A stretch of DNA of 64,000 nt from the NCBI RefSeq assembly GCF_026723865.1, contig NZ_CP113529.1, positions 2,976,001 through 3,040,000 of the forward strand. Direction: 5' to 3'. A program made the position numbers and the translations under genes. The first letter of the stretch is position 1, and every line of letters starts with the position of its first letter. This stretch comes from Mycobacterium sp. Aquia_216 (GTDB lineage Bacteria > Actinomycetota > Actinomycetes > Mycobacteriales > Mycobacteriaceae). Of the stretch, positions 15,565-26,529 are shown in pieces. The notes beneath the pieces were generated by a model, which worked only from the letters and a program-made list of their open reading frames with translations, was not told where the DNA came from and did not search any database.

Positions 15565-18285
15565 TCAGCGGCGCAGCCGGATCTTCCACCGGACAAAGCC
15601 GAGATAGAGCAGCGACAGCCCGGCCAGCATGCCCATGTCGGTCAGCCAGGTCTTGGAGGTGTGCTGCCAGAACCGGTCCTGCGAGAGCAATGAATCCGGT
15701 ACCAGGTGCCGCACATCGACCGTCGAGGCCGCCGCGGCGTAACCCCAGCGCGCCGGCATCACAAACGACAGCTGATCGAGACCGAGCCGGCCGGTCACCG
15801 GGACCATGCCGCCGCACAACACCAGCTGCGCCATCACCGCCACCACGAACAGCGGCATGATCTGCTCGCTGGAGCGGACCAGCGACGAAATGGCCAGGCC
15901 GAGAATTGCCGACGCGACACACGTCGCCGCGACGGTGGCGAACAGCTCGACGGTGGCTGCGACCGTGCCGTGGCCCAGCAGCACGCCCCCTCGTGTCGGT
16001 GCGCTCTTGCCGATCACCACGATCGTCGTGATGATCGCCGACTGCACGATCGCGAACCCACAGAAGACCCCCGTCTTGGCGAGCAGGTAGGCGGTCGTGG
16101 ACAGCCCGACCGCTTGTTCACGCTGGAAGATGGCGCGTTCACCGACCAGGTCGCGGATCGTCAGCGCGGTACCCATGAACGCCGCGGCGGGCATCAGCAG
16201 GGCCAGTATCTGGGCGGATTCGTCGGGTGTGCCCGCGTTCGGGCCGGGCAGATGGAACCCGTTCGCGCCCGGGACCGTCAGTGACAGCGACCCCAGAATG
16301 AACGGCAACAGCGCCAGGAAGATGAAGTAGGCGCGGTCGGCGACGACCAGGCGGATTTGCCGCCGGGCGATCGTCGAGATCTGGCGCCGCACGCTGGTGT
16401 GCACCGGCTTACCCAGTTCGCCGGGCTCATCGGCCTTGGCCGCCAATGGTTTCTGGGGACGCCGCTGCGCCTCGTCGCGTTCCAGGAAGCGCCGGTTGGC
16501 TTCCTCGGGATCGGCGCCGACCTTGGTGAAGATCTTGGCCCAGTTGCTGGTGCCCATGGCCGTACCGATGTGGTCCGGCGGGCCGCAGTAGGCCGTCTTG
16601 CCGCCTGGCGCCACCAACAGCAACTGGTCGCACAGATCGAGGTACGACAGCATGTGCGTCACCACGATCACCACGCGCCCGGCGTCGGCCAGTTGGCGCA
16701 GCATCATCATGACCTGGTGGTCGAGGGCGGGGTCGAGGCCCGACGTCGGCTCGTCGAGGATCAGTAGCGACGGCCCGGTCAGCAGTTCCAGCGCCACCGA
16801 GGCACGTTTGCGCTGTCCGCCGGACAGCTTGTCGACGCGGGTGTCGGCGTGCTTGGTCAGGTCGAGTTCCTCGAGCACCTGGGTGACGACCTTGGCGCGG
16901 TCGGATTTGCTGGTGTCGGGCGGCAGCCGCAGTTCGGCCGCGTAGCCCAGCGCCTGGTTCACGGTCAGTTGGCGGTGCACGACGTCGTCTTGCGGCACCA
17001 TGCCGATCCTGCTGCGCAACGACGCGTACTCGGAGTGAATGTTGTGGCCCTCGAAGGTAACCGAGCCGGAGCTGGGGGTGGTGTATCCGGCGATCAGCCG
17101 GGCCAGGGTGCTCTTCCCGGCGCCGGATCCGCCGATGACGGCGGTCAGCGTGCCGGGGCGTGCGGTCAGCGAGATGTTGTCCAGCAGCTGTTTGCCGTTG
17201 TCGACGACGTACTTGACGTCGCGCACCTCCAGGCCGCCGGCGCGCGTGGCGGCCTCGCTGAGCTTGGTCAGGGTGCCGTCACGGAAGATTAGATCGACGT
17301 TGCCGATGGTGACCACGTCGTCGTCACTCAAGATCGCCGACCCGACCCGGGTGCCGTTCACGAACGTTCCGTTGATGCTGGTGTCCCGGATCTCCATGCC
17401 CAGTGACGTGGGAATCAACGTCGCGTGCTGGCGCGAGGCCAGGACGTCGGAGACGACGATGTCGTTCTCGGGGGCGCGCCCGATCGTCTTGGCGCCGGCG
17501 GTGCCCGCGGCCGAGGACGAGCGCGGTGAGAGCAACTTCACAAAGCGTGTGGCGAGGTTCGACACGTCGGCGGTCTTGGCGTCGATCACGGTGGACTCGG
17601 TAGGCGGCGTCGGGTCCACCTGGGCCGGCGGAGCGCTGTCGGGCGGCGAGCCGGCCAGCGATCCGGTGTTGACGACGGTCAGTTCCTCGGGCGGGGCCGC
17701 TCGTGGTGGTAGTGGTGGCGACGGCGGTGGCATTCGCGGCGGCGCCTTGCGCGGCCGAGTGCCGGGATGCCTTGGTGGACCGGGCATTTGGGGCTGTCTG
17801 GGCGGCACGCGGGGTGCCGGATTGGAGCCGCTACGCGGCTGGCTTCCGCTCTGCCGCGGCGGTGGCGGGAGCGGCTGCGAGGTGGTGGTCGGTGGGTCCG
17901 GAATCGCCGACCAGGCGATCGTGGGTGGTCCGTTCGGTGCCGACCTGGTCTGGGGCGGCCCCGTGATCTGGCCCTGTTGCGGTCCGATGGCGAACGTCAG
18001 CCGAGGTCCCTGGGGATTCCCGACGTTAATGCTCTGGCCGTCGTGGATATCGACGACCGGCATCCGGTAGCCGTTGACGTAGGTCCCGTTCAGGGAACCG
18101 TTGTCGATGGCGAGCCAGCGGCCCTGGTCGAAGCGCAGGATCAGGTGCTCGCGGGATATCCGCGGGTCGGGGATGCGCAGGTCCGCATGCTGGTCACGTC
18201 CGACGATCACCTCGTGACCTGCGGCGAAGGTGCGTTGAGACCCGTCGTGCCGAATTGTCAGGACAGGTGGGGCGGGTCGACTCAC
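15565..18285 (-). CDS. ABC transporter with two N-terminal FHA domains (Rv1747-like)
   Basis: 906 residues in one chain. FHA-1 (~15-95: VIVGRDQHADL, ISREHLIL, GSLNGTYVNG) and FHA-2 (~235-320: IGRAPENDIVVSD, ASRQHATLI, TSINGTFVNG) both keep the phosphothreonine-binding Arg, Ser and Asn. A proline-rich linker with several threonines separates them. The ATPase has Walker A GGSGAGKSTL, signature LSGGQRKRAS and Walker B LLILDEPTSGLD. Six C-terminal helices form an ABC2-type export domain. In M. tuberculosis Rv1747 is phosphorylated by PknF and affects cell-wall lipid export. Here a kinase gene diverges from it. Start is GTG 18285, with GATACT six bases upstream. Confidence 0.93.
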   Translation of the reverse strand: MSRPAPPVLTIRHDGSQRTFAAGHEVIVGRDQHADLRIPDPRISREHLILRFDQGRWLAIDNGSLNGTYVNGYRMPVVDIHDGQSINVGNPQGPRLTFAIGPQQGQITGPPQTRSAPNGPPTIAWSAIPDPPTTTSQPLPPPPRQSGSQPRSGSNPAPRVPPRQPQMPGPPRHPGTRPRKAPPRMPPPSPPLPPRAAPPEELTVVNTGSLAGSPPDSAPPAQVDPTPPTESTVIDAKTADVSNLATRFVKLLSPRSSSAAGTAGAKTIGRAPENDIVVSDVLASRQHATLIPTSLGMEIRDTSINGTFVNGTRVGSAILSDDDVVTIGNVDLIFRDGTLTKLSEAATRAGGLEVRDVKYVVDNGKQLLDNISLTARPGTLTAVIGGSGAGKSTLARLIAGYTTPSSGSVTFEGHNIHSEYASLRSRIGMVPQDDVVHRQLTVNQALGYAAELRLPPDTSKSDRAKVVTQVLEELDLTKHADTRVDKLSGGQRKRASVALELLTGPSLLILDEPTSGLDPALDHQVMMMLRQLADAGRVVIVVTHMLSYLDLCDQLLLVAPGGKTAYCGPPDHIGTAMGTSNWAKIFTKVGADPEEANRRFLERDEAQRRPQKPLAAKADEPGELGKPVHTSVRRQISTIARRQIRLVVADRAYFIFLALLPFILGSLSLTVPGANGFHLPGPNAGTPDESAQILALLMPAAAFMGTALTIRDLVGERAIFQREQAVGLSTTAYLLAKTGVFCGFAIVQSAIITTIVVIGKSAPTRGGVLLGHGTVAATVELFATVAATCVASAILGLAISSLVRSSEQIMPLFVVAVMAQLVLCGGMVPVTGRLGLDQLSFVMPARWGYAAAASTVDVRHLVPDSLLSQDRFWQHTSKTWLTDMGMLAGLSLLYLGFVRWKIRLRR

Positions 18286-18515
18286 TACTCAAGTATCGGT
18301 GCGCCGAGTTGCTGCTCCCCATCGGACTCGCCTGTGACTTAGCTTTGTTTCGATTCGGCGGCTTCATAGGCAGTTCATAGCGTGCAGCCGCCTGTCGCCC
18401 ATCCGCGTCCGGCATGATTCGAACCGGAGGGCTCAGAGGGGGATCTGCCGGACTGCCGAACAGTGAGGTTTTGGCGTGCCCGGGGGAATGTCGAGACATG
18501 AAGGGGCAATCACAC

Positions 18516-20567
18516 ATGGACGAGCTGAAGCGCCCAACCCGGCGCCTCGGCAGTGGCCGACGGCTGCTGACTAACCCGCGACTGGCCCGTGAGGCGCTGC
18601 GCGCGGGGTTTCATTCAGCAACCGTCGCACACCTGTTTCGTCGCGTTCCCCCGGTCAACTCGGCTGAAAGCCCAGAACTCCCGCCCGCCCCGGTGGACGA
18701 GCCGCGCAGCGAGGGCAGCGGATCGCGCCTGGCGATGGCCAATGGCGCTTCCTTCGCGGGCTACACCATCCTGCGGCCCCTGGGCAGCGGCGGGATGGCC
18801 GAGGTCTACCTGGCTTTGCATCCGCGGCTGCCGCGCCGCGACGTGATCAAGGTTCTCGCCGAGGCCGTCACCGCGGACAGCGAGTTCCGCGAAAGGTTCA
18901 ACCGCGAGGCCGATCTCGCGGCGACGCTGTGGCACCCGCACATCGTCGGGGTGCACGATCGCGGTGAATTCGACGGTCAGCTGTGGATCTCGATGGACTA
19001 CGTCGAGGGCACCGATGCGTCCCGGCTGGTGAAAGAGCGCTATCAGGACGGGATGCCGATCCACGAGGTGTGCGCGATTCTTGAAGCCGTCGCGGGCGCA
19101 CTCGATTATGCGCACGATCGCGGCTTGCTGCATCGCGACGTCAAGCCCGCCAACATTCTGCTCACCCATCCTGGGGATGACGATCAGCGAATCCTGTTGG
19201 CGGACTTCGGTGTAGCGCGGCACCTGGGGAATATCAGCGGGATCACCGAGACCAATGTCGCCGTCGGAACGGTTGCGTACGCGGCGCCCGAGCAGTTGAC
19301 CGGTGCCAACATCGACGGCCGGGCGGACCAATATGCGTTGGCCGCCACGGCATTTCATCTGCTCACCGGTGCTCCGCCATTCCAGCATTCCAACCCGATC
19401 GCGGTGATCAGCCAGCACCTCCACGAGGATGCGCCCCGGCTCAGCGACTACCGCCCGGACTTGGCGCATCTCGACGACGTGTTCTTCAAGGCGCTCGGGA
19501 AGCAACCCGCGGATCGGTTCGAGCGGTGCCGCGCATTCGCCGCCGCCGTCGCTGCGCAGGCCGACGGTGCTGGGGAGACCGGTGGCGCCGCGATCGCTGC
19601 CGACGGGGGCCGCGGAGCGCGTGGCCTCGTCGCGGCGGCCTACCACCGGTTCTCCTCGAGAGCCCGGTGGTCGGCGGCGTTGGTGTGCGCAGTCCTGATC
19701 GCTGTGGCGGCGACCTGGTCGACGCTGTACTCGTTTCAGCCGGAAAGTCCGCAACCTAACCCGGCGTTGGCCTCGCGACCGTCCGTGCCGGCCGCGAGCG
19801 CCGCACCGAAGCCCGGGGGACCGGTCCTCAACGGCACCTACCAGTTGACGTACGACCGGTCCAAGAAGACCACCAACGGCGTCGCGATCCGTCACGACGG
19901 CGCCGACACGAGCTGGTGGGCGTTCCGTTCCGCCTGCACCACCAACGGATGCGCGGCCACCGGCACCATGCTGGACGACACCAACCACCAAGCGGCCAGC
20001 ACCGCCGACGGCGGCGAAACCGACACGCTGCGTTTCGTCGGCGGATATTGGCAGGGCGCGCCGCAGCAAGAGCGGGTCGGCTGCCGCCAGCCGAATGGCC
20101 AAGTCAGGGCGACTCAGCAGGAGACCGTCGCCTGGTCGCTGGCTCCGCAGCCGGACGGCACGCTGCGAGGCACCGAAACCGAAACGGCGTTGAGCAACGA
20201 GTGCGGCGCCCAAGGAGCCGTGGTGCGGGTCCCCGTGGTCGCGACCCGGGTCGGTGACGCGCCCGCGGGGGTGACGTTGGCCGATCCCAGCCAGGTGATC
20301 AATACCTCGACCACGCCGGCGCACCCGGTGCCGGCCGTCCTCGGTGGCTTGTGCACCGACGTCGACAAACTCGCCTACGACCCGACCAGCAACCAGCAGG
20401 TCGTGTGCGAAGGCAACACCTGGGACAAGGCGCCCATTGCGACGGGAGTGCATGCCGCGGGAAGCTCGTGCGATCTGCCCGACGTGCCGGTGTTCGCGAT
20501 GTCCACCTCGAACGACGGCTACCTGCTGCAATGCGATCCGGTCACGCGGGTGTGGACCCGGCACTGA
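18516..20567 (+). CDS. Transmembrane Ser/Thr protein kinase (PknF-like)
   Basis: 683 residues. After an unusual ~75-residue basic extension comes the kinase domain (~85-350): glycine loop [25 protein letters not shown] and APEQL, with threonines in the activation loop ([12 protein letters not shown]). One membrane helix ([21 protein letters not shown]) leads to an extracellular C-terminal domain of ~240 residues with several cysteines ([21 protein letters not shown]). It is divergent from the FHA transporter, the likely substrate by analogy with PknF-Rv1747. I chose ATG 18516 (AAGGGG upstream); ATG 18498 and an internal ATG just before FAGYTILR are alternatives, and the latter would remove the extension. 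Confidence 0.9.
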   Translation: MDELKRPTRRLGSGRRLLTNPRLAREALRAGFHSATVAHLFRRVPPVNSAESPELPPAPVDEPRSEGSGSRLAMANGASFAGYTILRPLGSGGMAEVYLALHPRLPRRDVIKVLAEAVTADSEFRERFNREADLAATLWHPHIVGVHDRGEFDGQLWISMDYVEGTDASRLVKERYQDGMPIHEVCAILEAVAGALDYAHDRGLLHRDVKPANILLTHPGDDDQRILLADFGVARHLGNISGITETNVAVGTVAYAAPEQLTGANIDGRADQYALAATAFHLLTGAPPFQHSNPIAVISQHLHEDAPRLSDYRPDLAHLDDVFFKALGKQPADRFERCRAFAAAVAAQADGAGETGGAAIAADGGRGARGLVAAAYHRFSSRARWSAALVCAVLIAVAATWSTLYSFQPESPQPNPALASRPSVPAASAAPKPGGPVLNGTYQLTYDRSKKTTNGVAIRHDGADTSWWAFRSACTTNGCAATGTMLDDTNHQAASTADGGETDTLRFVGGYWQGAPQQERVGCRQPNGQVRATQQETVAWSLAPQPDGTLRGTETETALSNECGAQGAVVRVPVVATRVGDAPAGVTLADPSQVINTSTTPAHPVPAVLGGLCTDVDKLAYDPTSNQQVVCEGNTWDKAPIATGVHAAGSSCDLPDVPVFAMSTSNDGYLLQCDPVTRVWTRH

Positions 20568-20722
20568 GGCGGCTTGTCCGTGCGCGCATCGATGGGCGAC
20601 TGTGAAAGTCGACATCACCGGCGGTATCGCGTCAGCGGCTCGAGTGGTTGTTCCCACGAGGTACTCGTGTGACGAATGTGGCTGCGGCCGTCGGCATCGG
20701 GACACTTGTCGGTGCGCGCCTC

Positions 20723-20728
20723 TACCCT
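20723..20728 (+). promoter_or_regulatory. -10 hexamer of uvrB
   Basis: TACCCT followed by GGGGAC and then the uvrB ATG. The six-base gap means the transcript may start at the ATG; the GGGGA could alternatively be a ribosome site. Confidence 0.45.
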
Positions 20729-20734
20729 GGGGAC

Positions 20735-22894
<2,160 letters not shown>

Positions 22895-22907
22895 CCACGG
22901 CACCTCA

Positions 22908-22913
22908 TACGGT
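22908..22913 (+). promoter_or_regulatory. -10 hexamer of MFS copy 1
   Basis: TACGGT within CATACGGTGTA, six bases before GTG 22920. The same eleven bases precede copy 2. Confidence 0.5.
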
Positions 22914-22919
22914 GTAGGG

Positions 22920-24326
22920 GTGACCAACACGGCGAGCGACACCGGCAGTTGGCGCGAACTGCTGGGCAGCTACCTGGGAACGTCAACCGTCTTGGCCGGC
23001 GGAGTTTTCCTGTACGCCACCAACGAGTTTCTGACCACCAGCCTGCTCCCGAGCACCGTCGCCGAGATCGGGGGCGGCCGCTTGTATGCGTGGGTGATCA
23101 CCCTGTATCTGGTCGGATCGGTGGTTGCGGCGGCCACCGTGAACACCCTGCGACTGCGCTTGGGTGCGCGCTCCTCGTTCCTCTGGGGCCTGGCCGTTTT
23201 CGGCATCGCGAGCATCGTGTGCGCACTGGCCCCGAACATAGCGGTACTGATAGCCGGACGTGCCCTGCAAGGCGTGGCCGGCGGACTGTTGGCCGGGTTG
23301 GGCTATGCGCTCATCAATACGGCACTACCGCGTTCGCTGTGGACCCGCGGTTCGGCGCTGGTGTCGGCGATGTGGGGCGTCGCGACCTTGATCGGGCCCG
23401 CGATCGGCGGCCTTTTCGCGCAGTTCGGGTTGTGGCGGTGGGCGTTTGGTGCGATGACCATTCTCGCCGCACTGATGGCGGTGTTGGTGCCAATGGCACT
23501 CAGCGACGGCGATGCCGGCCCCGGCGGTGCGGCTCCGATCAATAAGGTGCCGGTGCGTTCGCTTCTGTTGATGGGCGCCGCCGCCCTGGCGGTCAGCGTT
23601 GCGGAGTTGCCGCACAACGTTTTCGCAACCGTGGGGCTCCTGGTGGCCGCCGCATTGTTGGTCTGCGCGTTTGTGTTCGTCGACTGGCGGATGCACGCGG
23701 CGGTGTTGCCGCCCAGCGTATTTAGTCACGGACCGTTGAAATGGATTTACCTGACCATGGCGGTGCAGATGGCTGCCGTGATGGTCGACACCTACGTGCC
23801 GTTGTTCGGCCAGCGGTTGGCGCATCTGACACCAGTCACGGCGGGATTCTTGGGTGCCGCATTGGCGCTGGGCTGGACGATCGCCGAAGTTTCCAGCGCA
23901 TCGCTGAGTGACCCTCGTGTCATCGGCAGGGTGATCGCGGCGGCACCGTTGGTGATGGCGTCGGGTCTGGTCCTGGCCGCGGCAACCCAGCGCGCCGACG
24001 CGTCGACCGGCGCCGTCCTGGTCTGGGCGGTGGGGTTCCTGATCGCCGGAATCGGGATCGGGATGACCTGGCCGCATCTATCGATGCGCGCCATGGACAC
24101 CGTCGACGACCCGGCCGAGGGCGGCGCGGCGGCCGCGGCGATCAACACCGTCCAATTGATCTCCGCGGCTTTCGGGGCGGGCCTGGCGGGCGTGGTGGTC
24201 AACAACGTTCAGGGTGGGGACGTGGCGGCGGCTCGCTGGTTGTACGCCGTCATTGCGGTGCTGGCAGCGACAGCTGTCGTCGCGTCCACCAGGGCCAGCC
24301 GGCGCGATCGTCGCGCACCGCGCTGA
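22920..24326 (+). CDS. MFS drug-efflux-type transporter, copy 1 (Rv1634-like)
   Basis: 468 residues, about 14 membrane helices, of the EmrB/QacA type. Motif C is degenerate but the region GLGYALINTALPRSLWTRGSALVSAMWGVATLIGPAIGGLFAQFGLWRWAF shows the family pattern around the fifth helix (read in parts: SLWTRGS, LIGPAIGG, WRWAF). Substrate unknown. Start is GTG 22920, with TACGGT ending six bases upstream and no Shine-Dalgarno sequence. It is followed by a close paralogue on the same strand, 48 bases later. Confidence 0.9.
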   Translation: MTNTASDTGSWRELLGSYLGTSTVLAGGVFLYATNEFLTTSLLPSTVAEIGGGRLYAWVITLYLVGSVVAAATVNTLRLRLGARSSFLWGLAVFGIASIVCALAPNIAVLIAGRALQGVAGGLLAGLGYALINTALPRSLWTRGSALVSAMWGVATLIGPAIGGLFAQFGLWRWAFGAMTILAALMAVLVPMALSDGDAGPGGAAPINKVPVRSLLLMGAAALAVSVAELPHNVFATVGLLVAAALLVCAFVFVDWRMHAAVLPPSVFSHGPLKWIYLTMAVQMAAVMVDTYVPLFGQRLAHLTPVTAGFLGAALALGWTIAEVSSASLSDPRVIGRVIAAAPLVMASGLVLAAATQRADASTGAVLVWAVGFLIAGIGIGMTWPHLSMRAMDTVDDPAEGGAAAAAINTVQLISAAFGAGLAGVVVNNVQGGDVAAARWLYAVIAVLAATAVVASTRASRRDRRAPR

Positions 24327-24362
24327 CGCTGCGAAGCGCTCACGAAACGCGGGACCGCCCCA

Positions 24363-24368
24363 TACGGT
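24363..24368 (+). promoter_or_regulatory. -10 hexamer of MFS copy 2
   Basis: TACGGT within CATACGGTGTA, six bases before GTG 24375; identical in sequence and spacing to the copy 1 site, so the second gene probably has its own leaderless promoter. Confidence 0.5.
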
Positions 24369-24374
24369 GTACGA

Positions 24375-25793
24375 GTGACCGACACGTCGACCGAGACCGG
24401 CAGTTGGCGTGAGCTGCTCGGCCAGCACCTCGGGATGTCCGCCGTCCTCGCCGGCGGCGTTCTGCTCTACTCCACCAACGAATTTCTCACCGTCAGCATG
24501 CTGCCGACCATCATCGCCGACATCGGCGGAAGTCGGCTGTTTTCCTGGGCGACGACGCTGTATCTGGCGGGTTCGGTAGTCGCGGCCGCCGTAGTCCACC
24601 CGATGCTGCAGCGCATCGGGGCCCGGTGTTCGTATCTGATCGGGCTCACGGTGTTCGTGCTCGCCAGTCTGGTGAGTTTTATGGCACCCAATATGCAGGT
24701 TTTGGTCGCCGGACGCGGATTGCGCGGAGTGGCCGGCGGACTGCTGGCCGGCCTCGGCTATGCGCTGATCAACTCCGCTTTGCCGCGTTCGCTGTGGACC
24801 CGCGGCTCGGCACTGGTGTCGGCGATGTGGGGAGTGTCAACGGTGATCGGGCCGGTGACGGGCGGGATTTTCGCGCAGCTCGGCCTCTGGCGCTGGGCGT
24901 ATATCGCAATCGCTATCTGGGCCGGGCTGATGGCGGTTTTGGTGCTGGCCGTGCTCAAGCCCGACCGGGTCGACTCGTTCGGCGAGAAACCGTTGACGCC
25001 CATCCGCAAGGTGCCGATCTGGTCGCTGCTGCTGATGGGTTCGGCCGCACTGGTCGTGAGCGTCGCGTCGGTGCCGCAGCACCGGGCGGAGAACCTGGGT
25101 CTGCTGTTCGCCGGCGTGTTGCTGGTGGTTGCCTTCGTCGTCGTCGACGGGCGAGTGTCGGTAGCGGTGTTGCCGCGCAACGTATTTGGCCCAGGGCCGT
25201 TGAAATGGATCTACCTGACCATGTCGGTGCAGATGGTCGCCGCGATGGCCAATATCTATGTGCCGTTGTTCGGTCAGAGGCTCGCGGACCTGAGCCCGGT
25301 GGAGGCCGGATTTCTTGGCGCAGCGCTGGCCACCGGGTGGACCCTCAGCGAGGTCGTCAGTGCTTCGCTGACCAATCGGCGGGTGATCGCGCGCATCATC
25401 GTCGTCGCTCCGTTGGTGATGGCGACGGGCTTGGCGCTGGCCGCCGTCACCCAGCGCGCGTATGCCCCGCTCGGGTTTGTCGCGCTGTGGGCTCTGGCAC
25501 TACTGATCACCGGGGTCGGCATCGGGGTCGCCTGGCCGCACCTTGCCGTGCGTGCGATGGATTGCGGCGACGACCCGGTGCAAAGCAGTGCGGCGGCCGC
25601 CGCGATCAACACCGTCCAACTGGTCTCTGCGGCTTTCGGGGCCGGGCTGGCGGGGGTGGTGGTCAACCTGGCCGAGGCCGATGATGCGACGGCGGCTCGC
25701 TGGTTGTATCTCGTTTTCGCGGCGTTGGCGGCGACTGGTGTCGTGGCGTCGTATCGGGCGATACGGCTTCAGTCGGGCTCATCCTCGTCGTGA
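24375..25793 (+). CDS. MFS drug-efflux-type transporter, copy 2 (Rv1634-like)
   Basis: 472 residues, about 14 helices, closely similar to copy 1 along its whole length: shared blocks include GSWRELLG, SLWTRGSALVSAMWGV, GPLKWIYLTM and AAAAAINTVQL. A tandem duplication with later divergence is the simplest explanation. Differences cluster in the loop near residues 200-220 and at the C terminus. GTG start with no ribosome site. The last 25 bases overlap the end of the convergent MgtC-like gene. Confidence 0.9.
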   Translation: MTDTSTETGSWRELLGQHLGMSAVLAGGVLLYSTNEFLTVSMLPTIIADIGGSRLFSWATTLYLAGSVVAAAVVHPMLQRIGARCSYLIGLTVFVLASLVSFMAPNMQVLVAGRGLRGVAGGLLAGLGYALINSALPRSLWTRGSALVSAMWGVSTVIGPVTGGIFAQLGLWRWAYIAIAIWAGLMAVLVLAVLKPDRVDSFGEKPLTPIRKVPIWSLLLMGSAALVVSVASVPQHRAENLGLLFAGVLLVVAFVVVDGRVSVAVLPRNVFGPGPLKWIYLTMSVQMVAAMANIYVPLFGQRLADLSPVEAGFLGAALATGWTLSEVVSASLTNRRVIARIIVVAPLVMATGLALAAVTQRAYAPLGFVALWALALLITGVGIGVAWPHLAVRAMDCGDDPVQSSAAAAAINTVQLVSAAFGAGLAGVVVNLAEADDATAARWLYLVFAALAATGVVASYRAIRLQSGSSSS

Positions 25794-26488
25794 AGCACCG
25801 CGATAACCCCATCGACGTTGGCGAACACGTGCCGTGCGTCGGTGATTTTGGCGCCCGACAACGTCATCGTCACCGCGACATGACCTTCGTCGACGTCGTG
25901 CGGGGCCCCGTCGAGTTCGAAGAGATGCCAGTTTTTGTGCCCGCAGATCCGAAGTACCTGCCGCAGCACGCCCTGTCCGTCTTCATAGATGAGATGTAGC
26001 CGCGTGGTCCCGCGCAGCCTTGCGGTGAGTTGACGCTCCACCGCGTGGAAGGCCAGCGCGCTGACAAAATGCAAGGCCACGACGGCGGTGGCGAGCAACA
26101 GCAGGCCGGCACCGGCTGCCATACCGATCGCGGCCGATTCCCAAACCGCCGCCGCCGTGGTCAGCCCGTGCACCGCACCACGGCGGGTGATGATGATGCC
26201 CGCGCCCAAAAAACCTATCCCCGAGACGATTTGGGCCGCAACGCGGGACGGATCCAGCACAACGGTGCCGCTGGCCACGGCATCGGCGAACCCGTACTTG
26301 CTGATCATCAGGACCAAGGCCGACGATGTCCCGACGATGGTTTGGGTTCGCAGTCCCGCGCTCTTGCCCTGCACGGTGCGTTCCAGGCCGATCAGTGTCG
26401 TCAAGCCGAATGCCGCGAAAAGCTCGACAAGGTGACGGCCGTTCTGGGCAACGCCACCGAACAGCGGGTCTGCCAGCAAGGTCTGCAT
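25769..26488 (-). CDS. MgtC/SapB-family membrane protein
   Basis: 239 residues. The N-terminal ~140 residues have four to five helices with family motifs LIGLERTVQGKSAGLRTQ and SGIGFLGAGIII and HGLTTAAAVW. The C-terminal ~95 residues form a soluble ACT-like domain. MgtC proteins are linked to magnesium-limited growth, membrane potential and survival in macrophages. It differs enough from the protein I remember as M. tuberculosis MgtC (Rv1811) that it may be a second paralogue. Not part of the Rv1634-Rv1635c spacing in M. tuberculosis, as far as I recall. Confidence 0.88.
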   Translation of the reverse strand: MQTLLADPLFGGVAQNGRHLVELFAAFGLTTLIGLERTVQGKSAGLRTQTIVGTSSALVLMISKYGFADAVASGTVVLDPSRVAAQIVSGIGFLGAGIIITRRGAVHGLTTAAAVWESAAIGMAAGAGLLLLATAVVALHFVSALAFHAVERQLTARLRGTTRLHLIYEDGQGVLRQVLRICGHKNWHLFELDGAPHDVDEGHVAVTMTLSGAKITDARHVFANVDGVIAVLHDEDEPD

Positions 26489-26529
26489 GTCGCCAAGCTA
26501 GCCCAGGTGCACCCGGGCATGCCCACCCG

